Source of the DNA: Tiliqua scincoides
Taxonomy: Eukaryota; Chordata; Lepidosauria; Squamata; Scincidae
NCBI RefSeq assembly: GCF_035046505.1
Contig: NC_089822.1
Span: forward strand, 94,021,659-94,085,658
Direction of reading: 5' to 3'
DNA length: 64,000 nucleotides
Part shown: positions 33,905 to 44,590 of the stretch, one piece after another
Layout of the letters: every line of letters starts with the position of its first letter
Position numbering within the stretch: the first letter of the stretch is position 1
The notes under the pieces: model-generated
What the model was told of the DNA's origin: nothing
The model's input: the letters and a program-made list of their open reading frames with translations, nothing else
The model's database searches: none
Made by a program: the position numbers and the translations under genes

Positions 33905-34372
33905 CTACACTACTGGGCTTCCCAGAGACATCTGATTGGCCTAGATAGATCTTTGGTTAGACATCTGTGCTGGACTAGATAGATCTTTGGTTAGATAAGG
34001 GGTGTCAAACATGAGGCCCATGGAAGCTTGTAATTCGGCCTGTATGATAGTTGGGCTCTTCCAGCACCACCACCAGCTGTTCTCAGCTCCTGAGCTGTGC
34101 CAGTGTCACTGCTTAAAGAGAGGCCCATGTGATCATTCAGCTGTCCAATATCTTGAAAATATGATTAAGATTTGTGTATTTTCTCTTCTGTCTTTTGCAG
34201 CAAATGAGTTCCTAAGTGAGAACAAAGTGCTTATTTCTGGCCAACACCTGCTTAATGACATTACTTCCTGCTTAATGACATCACTTCCGGCCCTCAGCAA
34301 ACATCATCAGTACTATTTCGCCCACTATATGAAATGAGTTGGATGCTCCTGACTTAGATCTTCTTATGTTTA
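33905..34372 (+). mobile_element. CR1 3'-end fragment split by a hAT element
   Basis: GGGCTTCCCAGAGACATCTG and TGGACTAGATAGATCTTTGG are CR1 3' UTR. The phrase CTAGATAGATCTTTGGTTAGA occurs twice (about 33930 and 33974), a local tandem duplication of about 44 bp. After the inserted element the CR1 continues with GATCTTCTTATGTTT. Confidence 0.7.
33998..34352 (+). mobile_element. hAT-like element (GGGGTGTCAAACATG type), 355 bp
   Basis: Left AGGGGTGTCAAACATGAGGC, right TTGGATGCTCCTGA. Flanking octamers GTTAGATA and CTTAGATC agree at 6 of 8. Interior blocks CTTGAAAATATGATTAAGAT, TTTCTCTTCTGTCTTTTGCA and AATGACATCACTTCC recur, inverted, at 55829-56110 in the FUT10 intron. Non-coding. Confidence 0.75.
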
Positions 34373-34922
34373 TACTATGGATATAGTGTCTCACCCTATC
34401 TGGCTGCCAAGGCTAGACACCTCCCTTAAAAACCACTGATCTGCTTATTGGGAAAGGCAGCAGGCAGCTGGATTTCTCCTTCCTCTTCTCCCATCCCTGC
34501 TGAACAGCTGATGGATATGCTTTGATAGGCGGTATCAGTGCCTGCATCCCAGGTTGCTATAACCACACCATTGGATCAGGGCCATTGTGTTGGTCCAATG
34601 TGATCTATAAATCCTGGGAGGAATGAATAAGGTACCTAGGACTAAACCATGTGTGTACCTTGATGACTTTTCTTAGTACCTTGCCAACCTGCCTTCTATT
34701 TTGCCAATCTGCCTTCAATGATCTGGCAATGGCAGTGTTTTTTACTCCCTTTGGTTGGGTTGCTGCAGATCTTGCAACAGCCTGGATACTTTTTTTCTGG
34801 CCTTTTGCCAGATTTTCAGCTCAAGCCAATCTTTTTAAGGTGGCTGGAGAGCATAAATATCTTTATTGTGTATTTAATTTTTTTAAAGGAGACAAATCTG
34901 GAAGGCAACATATTTTTCAAGA

Positions 34923-34962
34923 AGAATAAGCAAACAAGCAAACAAACAAACAAACAAACAAA
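34923..34962 (+). repeat. (CAAA)n microsatellite
   Basis: GCAAACAAG followed by about seven CAAA units. Low-complexity. Confidence 0.9.
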
Positions 34963-35099
34963 TTAGGCTGGCTCACTGCTGCTTAATCCAGTTAATAGGG
35001 CAGAAAGATTTTTGTGCCATATCGCAAATGTATCATTTGATAACAGTAATGAAAAAGACAGCAATCTGTAACTGAAAACAGTGTTACAGCGTATTTGGT

Positions 35100-35290
35100 C
35101 AGGAAGCCAATCTCAGCGATGTTAAATTTATGGGGCTGACACATTTAGGCAAACTTGATTAGAGATTCCTTTCATTCTCTGGGTTGTGTTGTTATCATCC
35201 CGTGGTTTGGATTAAATGGTGACCAGATTGCTAATCAAAAAGCTTATCATGACTGATGCAGCTGTGAGTTTTAGCCTTGGTTAAACTTCA
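35100..35290. other. Candidate conserved non-coding element
   Basis: Repeat-free sequence with GGCAAACTTGATTAGAGATT, GGTTTGGATTAAATGG and TTGCTAATCAAAAAGC (homeodomain-like TAAT/ATTA cores). No coding signal. Confidence 0.25.
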
Positions 35291-35709
35291 CAAATGCTTG
35301 TTTCCATTGCTTCTTGGACTGCATTTGTTGTTTGGTCCTTCTGCACCCCATTTTCCAGTACTATGTTACCCAAAACATTATTTTACACTCTCCACTTCCC
35401 CAAGTAGCAGAAATTCTAAGGGCAGTCTTTTTACATAATCACTTTCCTTATGAGACAGAGTTTTGGAGACAGTTGGGTTGGTCTGGTTTTTGTTTTTAAA
35501 CAAATATATAGGTTGAGCAGATGGGAGCAGATGCTTCCATGCAGACAGTGCTAAATCCTAAAATAGCATCAATCTCTAAAAGCAACAGCAGCTGCAAAAA
35601 AATTCAAACTCCTTCCACTCTCTGACTGCATTCAGTGCTGCACAACTTCAGCAGCCACCCAACTCAGGGAAGTGTCCTATGTCACAAATTCCACTGACTT
35701 CAAAATAGT

Positions 35710-36690
35710 CAGAAGGCAACACTAGAAGAGCCTTGCAGGATCAGGCCAAGGACCCATCTCATCCAGCTTCCTGTATCTCACAATGGGCCACAGCAGTGGT
35801 ATTCAGACTGGAGTGTCGTGACGCCCCAGCCTGAGGGCCCTGGCCTCTGCCCCCTTAAGGGGCAGGGCAGGGGGGAAGGTAGTGACACAATCCCCAGGAT
35901 CAGGCCGCTCAGGGTGGCTGTAGGGACTGGGATGAACTCACCAGTCCCTGCAGCAGACTTCCCAAGGTGTGGGGAGCCCTGCGCGAGCGCCTGCAGGGCT
36001 CCCCAGCTGCTCTGAAGTGAAAGTGGAGCAATTGCGCCATATCGCTTCCGGTTTTGCGGAAGTGGAGCGCGATCGCTCTACTTTCACTTCCAAGCGACTG
36101 GGAAGCCCTGCAGGCGCTCGCACAGGGCTCCTCGCACCCCAGGAAGGCTGCTGCAGGGACTGGTAAGTTCATCCCAGTCCCTGCAGCCACCCTGAGTGGC
36201 ATGATCCTGGGGGTCGCATCGCTGCCTTCCCCCCGCCCCCACTGCCTCCCTCCCTCCCCTGCAAAGAATTAGTAGCTCTCAAACTCTCCCAGATGCCCAG
36301 AGAATTTGAGAACCACTGGCCCACAGGTTGCTTCTGGGAGCATACAAGACAAGATACGTGTCTACTGTTGCCACTCCCTTGCATCTGACATTCAGAGATA
36401 GACTACCTCTAAAACCCGGTGGTTCCATACAACTCATCGTGACATGTAATCTGCCCAATTCCGTTTTAAAGGCATCTAGGCCAGGTGCCATCACAATATC
36501 CTGTAGCAAGAAGTTCCACTGATTAATTATGTGCCAGATAAAGAAATATTTCTTTTGGCCTATTCTAACTCTCCCACCAATCCATTTTAGTGGATGTCCC
36601 CTCATTTTTATATTCTGCGAGAGGAAAAACAACTTCCTTCTCTCCAAAGGCCAATAAACAAGCTCTTTCTCCACTCAAGCTCTATCAAAA
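35710..36690 (-). mobile_element. CR1-related LINE 3' end, split by a hAT element
   Basis: 35710-35785 is the inverted CR1 3' end (GAGCCTTGCAGGATCAGGCC, CATCTCATCCAGCTTCCTG). After the insertion, 36319-36690 continues into 3' UTR and then coding sequence. On the minus strand it reads LERRKLFFLSQNIKMRGHPL, then KKYFFIWHIINQWNFLLQDI and LDAFKTELGRL, equivalent to the C-terminus of the CR1 ORF2 at 3030-3220. It is more diverged than the copy at 1-3438, so older. Confidence 0.82.
35794..36318 (+). mobile_element. hAT-like non-autonomous element, GC-rich palindromic core (525 bp)
   Basis: Termini CAGTGGTATTCAGACTGG and AATTTGAGAACCACTG. Flanking octamers GGCCACAG (35786-35793) and GCCCACAG (36319-36326) agree at 7 of 8, so it landed in the CR1 tail. 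The core is palindromic: GAAGTGAAAGTGGAGCAATT faces GATCGCTCTACTTTCACTTC. The central part is rich in CpG. Same family as 21877-22346. Confidence 0.88.
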
Positions 36691-36854
36691 GCCTACAACA
36701 GAATTCCAACCAGCTGAGACACACTTAATTTTCTGTGATAAAATTGGTGACACATGTCACTCTTGGAACCCAGATACTTTACATTATCACAGCTAATGTA
36801 GAGAGGCATAGCAGAATTTACCCTCAATCGGGGCTGATTAGAAGGAAATAAGTT

Positions 36855-37005
36855 GGGGTTGCCACACCTCAGGGACTGGCCTGGGATTTCCAGGAATCAG
36901 CATCAATCTCCCAGTGACTACCAAAAGCAATCCTGGATATTTGGACATTACATCACGTTGGGGGAAAAATTTTCAAGAACAGCTTCAGTCAGAACTGGCA
37001 ACCCT
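36855..37005 (+). repeat. Family-C small palindromic repeat
   Basis: Begins GGGGTTGCCACACC and ends CAGAACTGGCAACCCT. Contains CAGGAATCAGCATCAATCTC, AAAGCAATCCTGGA and ACATTACATCACG. This is the clearest of three copies. Confidence 0.65.
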
Positions 37006-40000
37006 GAAAAGGCAGTACATACCCACAGTCTTAGCATCTGCGGATTTGACCAACCACAGATTGAAAAATTACTTTTTAAAATATTCACATACCCAGCCAA
37101 TGCACAGCAGACGTGCCTACCTTGCAAAGCCATTAACACACGTTTAAGCAATTTCTGTATGTCTAGGTAATTTCTGTAGGTCATTTAATGCAATTTCCAT
37201 AAATGTATGCAATTTCAATAAGTTTGCATAATAAATTCCTTAAACAAATACAATCCTGAGGAGGAGGGAATTGGGTGTGCATGCAATATTTGGAGCAGGG
37301 GAGAAAGGTGGCATTCCGTGTGGCTGGGTCAGGCAGTGTGGGAGCACTGGTTGAATCTGAATTAATAGATTTCTCATGCATGCAGTTTAGGAACTCAGAG
37401 AAAACCGTTCTGCATATCTAAAGCACAACTCAGCACAACGAAACTTCTACACAGTGTCTGAAATTAAAACACGTCTTTGCATCTGGGCAGCACGGCTTTC
37501 AGTGCGTTTTTATTTGAAACTGTGGAGTGCAAATTTTGATGACAGTTTTATGTAATTATTACTTATCCCATTCCTCCTGTCAATCATGTGGTCTCATAAA
37601 TGCCAGTAGGCATAAGCTGGGGAAGCTGAGGGGAAAAGTTATGATCAGGGGTTCAGACTTTCACAGGCATCCATTTCCATGGTCAGTTCATCTCCGTCTG
37701 TTAAAATTCACCATAATTCTCACCGTCGCAGCACACAGGTGTGTCACCTGTAGTGATTGTTATGTATTTAGGGTTTGGTCCTAACTGGTACAAGTGAGCA
37801 TTAACAGAGTCCTGCCTCCCTGACCTCAGCCATGGAGTCATCTTTGCCCTATAAAAGCCACATGCACAAAACCATCTTAAATTCACAGGGTAACCCAGCG
37901 CTGTGAGAGGATGAACCGGAGCTGAGCAAACCATGACAGATCCAGCTATTAAAAAATATTTCCAAAGGAAGAAGATTTGACACCTCACCCTCCAAAAATC
38001 TTAATGTGGACACAGATGACAATCTATAAAGTGGTAATTTATGACAATGGGACATATGCTTCATCCAACCAACTGTAGCATCTGCTCAGTTAATTGTGTG
38101 GAAACCTGTTCAAAGTGAACTCCAAACAAATATTTTAAAAGTTACAGCTCTAAACATAATGCTCCCATTCGCTACTCTTGAGGGCTGCTTTACACATTAC
38201 CTAGAAAAGGAGAAGGTGGAATTCTGGACTCTACCACTTCAGACTTTAAATGGGGGGCTCATATGTCTGAATGCACCCCAATTTAAAAAGTCCTCTGCAT
38301 GAAGCGCACTAATATCAGGATTGTGCAAAACCTTACATTGTGGGGTGCTAGTTTTTTGTTGTTTTTTTTAACATAAAGACCTTTTTTTTAAAACATGAGG
38401 AAACATTCAAATACAGTATGGCACATATCCCACCCTGTAATCTGAAGGAATACAGTCCAACACCATAACTTCCTCATTCTGCAGAAGGTACAGAATGGCA
38501 GGCTTTGGCTTGCCTTGAAACTTTTAAAATTCTAGGATCAAATCCTGTGGAAAAAAAAGTTAGAGTCATGAAACTCAGTAGGACGTACTCCCCACTAAAC
38601 ATGCATTAAGATCAGGCTACACTGATCACATCCTTTGTCAACACAGCAAGCTGCACAAGGGCTTTTCAAGAACGGTGCTCGGTCTCTTCCTTTCTAAAAT
38701 ACTAGTCTTTGGCCATGCGAAAGGTGCTGGATTGATTGCTAAGGAAATCTAAGCCCTCTGTTTATTCACAGAGGAGATAAAAGCAGACCGCACAAGTCCT
38801 GCCAGCTTCCTTAACGCTCTTATGACTTTCAGTGAAAGACTTCCTTGAAGCAGAGAGAAGGAATTCCAGTCTAAAGTAACTCATGGGTCAGTGACCTTCC
38901 TACTAATGTTGCATACAAGCAGGAGCCAATTACACACTGTCCAGATTGCTCTGGAATCTTCCACTGTAGGGTAACTAGTGAGTTTGGGGTGAATTGTCAC
39001 ATCTAAGGAGCAAAAGAAATTCAGTTGCAAAAGCATTGTTCTACTTTTTCCACGTTACTGGAAAGCTGGATAGAATCTTTGGAACTGAGAAGATGCATTT
39101 ATGTAACAATCAGTGTGTGACTGCTATAATAAAAATATGCAAAAACCATTCAGAGGATGAAAGGACTTATGGAACCACCTTTCAGGCTGGTCATCATGCC
39201 CTACACCACAGTGACATCTGGTGGTCAAAATGCTGGCTGCGTTATCTGTGATTCTGCAATCTAGAGAAAGTTACCTATGGTGGGACCACTTAAGATGAAA
39301 GCAATGGCAATTTCATTTCAATATTGATCCTTAGGATGTGGTTGGAAACTATATGAGGGGTTTATTGTAAAAGCTAATAAAAACTCCAGAATTAAAATAC
39401 TGTTTTTTACATCGGCTCAGCTCACAAGAGATGCTGCTAGTGCTATTAACTACTGCTCTGCTTGGGCTGCGGGTTTATCTGTGATATAACTTATGGTTTT
39501 ACCTGAGGACAAGTGCTGAATTCCAGGCATTGGGTGAGGCACTATGAGGAAGTCTGTGCAAGTCATGATGTGTCATGTTGAAGAAGGCAGAGGATATCCT
39601 ATGCAGAGCAGAGCCAAAGGGCTTTTAATGAACATATTTGGTAGTGTCAAAAACTCCCCATGTGATTTCTGTTGTATGTGATTTATCACATAATTGTATG
39701 TGATTTCTGTTAATTTGGAAGAGTTCACTATTGCCCTCACTCTCATCTGGCTTTGCTTGCCCTTTGTGACATCATCATAGAGTCAACTCTGATTAGCTAT
39801 GTTGCATTGTGATGTCATCCTGCTCACTATGTTATCTGTGACTGGCCAGTATCACCCATATGAAGACAAAGAACTACTGAACTTAACAGTTTTTTTGGGC
39901 TACCATTAGTCTAATAGTACTACTAGTAGTAGTTATGAGAAGCCTTAGTAGCAAACAGGATCAAATAAAAAGGAACATTTATTGTTTGGTGAAAATATTT

Positions 40001-41253
40001 ATGTCCCTCTGAAAGCATTATTTTTTACTACAAAATTGAAATGGAAGAACATCTGCTGCAACTCTAATCCTTTGGTAACTTATAAACTCACAATCAGCTA
40101 TAATAACTGCAAGGTACTGCTGAAGGTATGTACCGCAGTCTGACATAACTGTTAAACACTCAAATATCAAATTATAAGTATGCAATAATTTAAAAAGAAA
40201 AACTCAATGCACAAAACAATCCTGTACATAATCCTCTTGAAATCAGACTTCCTTCAATATAAAAACGAATTACACAAAATGCTATCTTTATAAGTGTTGC
40301 AATGCAAACTGCAGAAACAGTCTGGACATATTTGATGAAGATTCACACATGGAATGAATAAGTCTGATGATTCAATTGTAATGAGTGTGGGTCAGGCCAT
40401 GAGCAACTCTCTGAAGGTGCCACAGCATGGCTGGCCAGACCAGAAGTAAATGAAACCAGGCCAGAAATACTGGGGAGCCCACCAGTGAACCACAGATGAA
40501 GCAAGAGGGGCACTCTTTTTTACATCTCCCCTTCACTGGATGGTACCATGGAAAATGCACACATGGGATACAACAGCCACAGCAGTGACTTAGCACTTTA
40601 GCAAGTTTGGTTATACATGCAGGAGATCAGCTGTTCCTTTCCCTGACATTTGAATAAAAGGTACTCTGGGACCCCCTTGTGCAACAAGGCAGGCACTGCA
40701 GGCAACCTCCTCTGAGGCCATTCACCTGATTGGTATGGCAAGTGTCAATATTTAACCACAAGACACATGACAACAAGTTCAACTGCTGCCAATTACCATT
40801 AATTCACAGGCACATACAGTACCTGCACTAGTTGACTTGAATTGTGGCTCTGCCTTGGAGCAACTCAGTGGAAACCCCAGTCACAAGTCTGTTTCTGTAT
40901 ACTGCCAGTCATGAGATTCTGGTCATCGTGACACAGACTAAAGAGCAACACTTCTAAATTACCATCAAATGCAGCAACCCCCAGCAACACTATCCCCCCA
41001 TAACAACCTTCTTAATCCCATCACCACTGGACCCCTTCAAGCTGAACAGTCATGGGACAGTTACTCAGCCAGATGCCTCCTCATTCTAAGCTGCCCTATC
41101 CCCATAATACCCCGTCCTCTTCTGTGTTTGTCCTTTTTTACAGCACCAGAGATGACTAAATGCCAGGGGAATTCTATCGGAATATCAGGGAATTCTATGT
41201 TCCCTTATGGTTTCTGGGAAGGCAGAGTGTTTTGCAAAATGTGCAGGTCTGAG
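37006..41253. other. Long stretch of mostly unique-looking intergenic DNA
   Basis: No gene and no well-defined mobile element is recognised across about 4.2 kb. Short AT-rich tracts and a CTAC/AGTA-type run near 39915 are the only low-complexity parts. At 38565-38625 a few blocks (GGACGTACTCCCCACTAAAC, ATGCATTAAGATC) look like a decayed family-B element. Open frames are short and scattered on both strands. Confidence 0.45.
39208..39228 (-). promoter_or_regulatory. Weak CTCF-like match
   Basis: On the minus strand TGACCACCAGATGTCACTG resembles the CTCF core CCACCAGGGGGCGCT, with four differences in fifteen positions. Chance matches of this quality are expected in 64 kb. It sits in repeat-poor sequence. 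Confidence 0.15.
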
Positions 41254-41730
41254 TTGTTGGCATCCTTCAGTCTCGGAAGACTATGATATCGTGCTCTGAA
41301 TGGTGGTTCTGGAACAGAGTGTCCTCTCCAGTGCGCGAAGCCTGGGTAAAGTAGATATGGAGGATAGACTGTTTCCCATGCAGCAAATCCCCCCTCTCTA
41401 CATCGCTGAAATGGTCCAATGGAAAGGCAGAGGCCAATACCGGTTGATTCCAGCGGCGTCGCAGGAGTTGCCAGAACGTGACTGTGTTCAGCCATGAACT
41501 GCCTAAGGGACTCCGGCTCCGGATTTTGCCTCGAGGTTGACTCCTGAAGCCTTTTCCACAACTGGATGTAGCCACAAGGCAGTGGAGGTTTGGGATCAGA
41601 GTTTTCCTTCTCTCAGATGAGCTGCCTTCCCAGGCTGACAAGTCCCATCTACCCGGTGGCTGTTTAGTTGCCTCTTATGACAAGTACAGCCAAACTGAGG
41701 GCCTATTCCCCTGGGGGCTGGGGATAAGAA
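41254..41730 (-). mobile_element. LINE 3'-terminal region whose tail is shared by the 5S-SINEs
   Basis: On the minus strand the element ends CATAGTCTTCCGAGACTG then AAGGATGCCAACAAC. That is nearly the tail of the two 5S-SINEs (CATAGTCTTTCAAGACTG, AAGGTTGCCAACC). Upstream on the same strand lies about 450 bp that is not 5S and, from memory, resembles the 3' end of an abundant reptile non-LTR retrotransposon. No reverse transcriptase motif lies in this truncated copy. The clade cannot be assigned. Confidence 0.55.
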
Positions 41731-41759
41731 TAGGTCTGAGTAAGATTTAGCCAAGTTGG

Positions 41760-41893
41760 GAATACTGCTGGGGTAGAGGGGCTGGCGCAGGCCTAGCTGA
41801 CTCCCAAGGTGGGGCAAACATGCTTTACGACACTCAGAAGGCTGCACAGGGGTCCTGAGCTGGCTTAAGTGCCTGTTAGGATTGCACTGTAAA
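41760..41893 (+). repeat. Family-A fragment (right end)
   Basis: CAAACATGCTTTACGACACTC and GGGTCCTGAGCTGGCTTAAG precede a terminus CTGTTAGGATTGCACTG. These resemble the right part of long family-A copies. Confidence 0.45.
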
Positions 41894-42019
41894 CCACTTT
41901 TATATTACCCAAGCCATCCAAAGTCAACTTAAATGTAAAAGTCTTATACCATTTCTAATAACTGGTCAGGGCAGTGACGTTTAAGCGACATGAAAATGTG
42001 AGACTGCTCACACTTGAAG

Positions 42020-42372
42020 ATACAATATTCTGGGCAGGGCCTTCTGAGCTTTCCACTTCCCTCTGAAGTGCAAACATGTGAGAGAACTTTCTCTGTTGTC
42101 ATGTCTAGGCTGTGGAGTTCCCTGTTTCAGGAGATTCCCCTGGCTTCATTTCTAGTTTAGATGTCAGCTGCAAACCTTCTGATTTTTGGAAGGCAATCAG
42201 CCTGGGTACTTAATCTTTTGATCTGGATGCCCTAGCAATTTGATCGCTTTTTCATGTCCTTTGCTTATGTCCTGTTTTATTATAATTTAGTTGATTGTTT
42301 GGAAGTTTTGACATAAATTACCAGGGATTTTTGTAAAATAGAAAGATGGTATAAAAATGTTTTTTATTATAT
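42020..42372 (+). mobile_element. L2-like LINE 3' end
   Basis: One frame gives ERTFSVVMSRLWSSLFQEIP followed by LASFLV, the usual C-terminal block (ERTFSVVxPRLWNSLPxEI) of L2/CR1-group LINE proteins. The 3' tail GAAAGATGGTATAAAAATG follows near 42350. 5'-truncated and mutated. Confidence 0.6.
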
Positions 42373-42644
42373 GAATGCATGTTGGGGTTCCTCAGAATTT
42401 TATCAGGGGCTTCTCATTGAGAAGCTCTGCAGTAACAGACAAGCAGAGGCCAGCTTGCTCATTATGACCACAGTACACCTGCAATATACTACCTCAGCAG
42501 AATGCCAGATGTTTATCAGGGTGCACTTATCCACAATGCATTGCAGTTCATGCAGAGCAGAGGGGAAGTCTAAGAGGCTTTAGCCAGTGCTCCATGTTTG
42601 GACCATGCATTCTAGAAGAAAATCCTTGAATCTACAACACATAG

Positions 42645-42792
42645 GGCAGCTAACCCTCTAGGATTGGCCAGAAGTCTTCAGGAATCAGTTTCAACCTCCA
42701 GGAGATTACTTAAAGCAAGCCTGGAATTTTTATCAGAGTCTCCTTGACTGAAAGACTCCAGGAAAAGCTTCAATCAGAGTTGGCAATCCAAC
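42645..42792 (+). repeat. Family-C small palindromic repeat
   Basis: Begins GCAGCTAACCCTCTAGG, ends AATCAGAGTTGGCAATCC. Has TTCAGGAATCAGTTTCAACC and AAAGCAAGCCTGGA. More diverged than the 36855 copy. Confidence 0.5.
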
Positions 42793-43152
42793 CAGCACAT
42801 GGAAATTCTAAGTCAGATGTCTCCTCAAATGATACACGTGTGGAAAGTTAGAAAGCCATTACGGCAAAGGAAGGACATTCAATAATATCCAGAAGACCAA
42901 AGTACAGTATAAAAAACATTTCCTTACATGCTACTAAAAGCATTTTTTAGCCATTTGTTGTTTCAGCCAAATGTTCTTATCATGGGAAAGAAAGCAGAAG
43001 AGAGCTGTTTTTAAGATCAGATGTACCTCACTGCCAAAGTAGTTTTTACATTTCCATAGACCCCCTTCTTTCCATAGACCCTTTCTATGACAGAAAAGTG
43101 AATATTGGGTGATCAGCTAACATTAGAATAAGAAAAGCCTCTGCTTGTAGCC

Positions 43153-43849
43153 ATGTTGTTAGGTCTGCGCTACAAGGCCCAGCTGTAACCAACTTCTCAT
43201 CAGTGCACACCAGTCTGAGAAAACTGTGGAGGCCACCGCTTCATAGGGCCCTCAGATAAGGCAACAAGCTACTAAACTGGCTCCAGGGCTGACTTGATTA
43301 ACAACAAGGTGCAGCTGGGAACTTTTCAGGTTGTGGGTGGGGGGGGGAGTCCACCATGAGAGAGAAGGCTTGTGGCACGTCCACACCTAGAATGTTCGGC
43401 TAGATCCGAGTTCTAATTGGTGGATGGGTCAGGAGACCTATAAAGGTGAAAGGAAGTAGTTTTCCTTTGTTACAGCTTTGTCTCTGGCCAAGGGGGCCTG
43501 AGCTTTGACTGTTCTGACCAGATGGACCAGCCTTGACTGCAGTGAAGATGGGTTAGATTAGAACTCTGAAAGTGCAAGACTTTGGTGAGTGATAGAGTTA
43601 GGAATTAGCTCTTTATTGTATTATTATTATTGCTGAGTGTTGTATTGATATGCTCTACCCTAAATTCTGAAATCTATGACTGATGCAATGCCTGTCTGTA
43701 TAACTATTCTTTAACTTTCTCTTCAATAAATCCTATCTATTACAGCTGATTGGCTTATTGGGACTGATGGAACAAGGGGACTTTGTTGTGGGAGCTAATC
43801 CAGAGTGATTGGTATGTGAACCGGATACCCCAGTAACAGAAACCTACTC
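43153..43849 (+). repeat. Possible solo LTR fossil
   Basis: About 700 bp that begins TGTTAGGTCTG and ends CCCCAGTAACA, so the ends are TGTTA/TAACA inverted. It contains a TATA-like ACCTATAAAGG near 43440 and AATAAA near 43723, in the order and spacing expected of an LTR promoter and polyadenylation signal. No second copy, primer-binding site, or coding remains are seen, and flanking target duplications are not evident. If it is an LTR it is an old solitary one. It could also be chance. Confidence 0.35.
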
Positions 43850-44189
43850 CTGGGTTCAAGCTGAGTCAGGCAGGCTCAGGCTGGAGCCCAGCTCAAAGGG
43901 GCTACCAAATTGGCCTGACTACCAGGATTGAAATCTCTTATGGTTGGAGAGCAATTGGCAACTGAAACAGGAGAAGCCAGAGAGGTGTTAAGTGGCTGGA
44001 TGGGTTTGTGGCCAGTTAATTACCTCTAGGAGCAATAAACAGACTACATGGCCTTCAGGGCACTTTCCACTTCAGTGCACTTTCCACTCCTTACACAAAA
44101 GTAGGGACTGCACAAAACACTTTTAGTGGCATTAAATGTAAATTAGTAAATGTTTCCTTTTCCCATTCAAAGATCCCGGCAGTGAAGCT

Positions 44190-44290
44190 GGGGAAGATGG
44201 CCACCACCATCCTGCCTCTGCAACTGCTGCTGCCGCTGCCGCAGCCACCTCCTTCTGCACCACCACCACCTCTCCTCCTGGTCAGGTGGG
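44190..44290 (+). repeat. CTG/CCA-rich low-complexity tract
   Basis: GCAACTGCTGCTGCCGCTGC and CACCACCACCACCTC give a biased open frame on each strand (Leu/Pro-rich forward, Gln/Arg-rich reverse). It looks like simple sequence and not an exon; no splice-bounded domain is recognised. Confidence 0.5.
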
Positions 44291-44509
44291 GAGGATCCAG
44301 CCAGAATGGGAAGTGGCAGGTGCAATCCTATAGAAAACTTAGCACATTTGCTGAGTGTGTGAATATGCCCCAAATTCTTTCTATTTCCCACCCATTCCAT
44401 TCCTTTAGTTTTGGCAACATGCTGTCAGTTCTCCAAATCATAAATATGTCACAAAACCTCCAACAGAATTCATGTGTTCTCCTATGAGCAGCTGTTTGCA
44501 TTTGGTCAC

Positions 44510-44590
44510 TTCTGCCCAATGTTGGGTATATGCAACAGGGACCAAATGCATACACCTGTCAGCTAGGCAAAAATGGGTTAAGCTACTTGC
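44510..44590 (-). repeat. Two-copy dispersed repeat D
   Basis: On the minus strand it has GGTGTATGCATTTGGTCC, CTGTTGCATATACCCAACAT and TGGGCAGAAGTG. The same order occurs on the plus strand at 60775-60845. No known family is recognised. Confidence 0.45.

Noticed and set aside
44182-44487. Possible first exon with Leu/Pro-rich start
   Set aside because: CTG/CCA low-complexity explains the frame; no conserved protein and no neighbouring exon.
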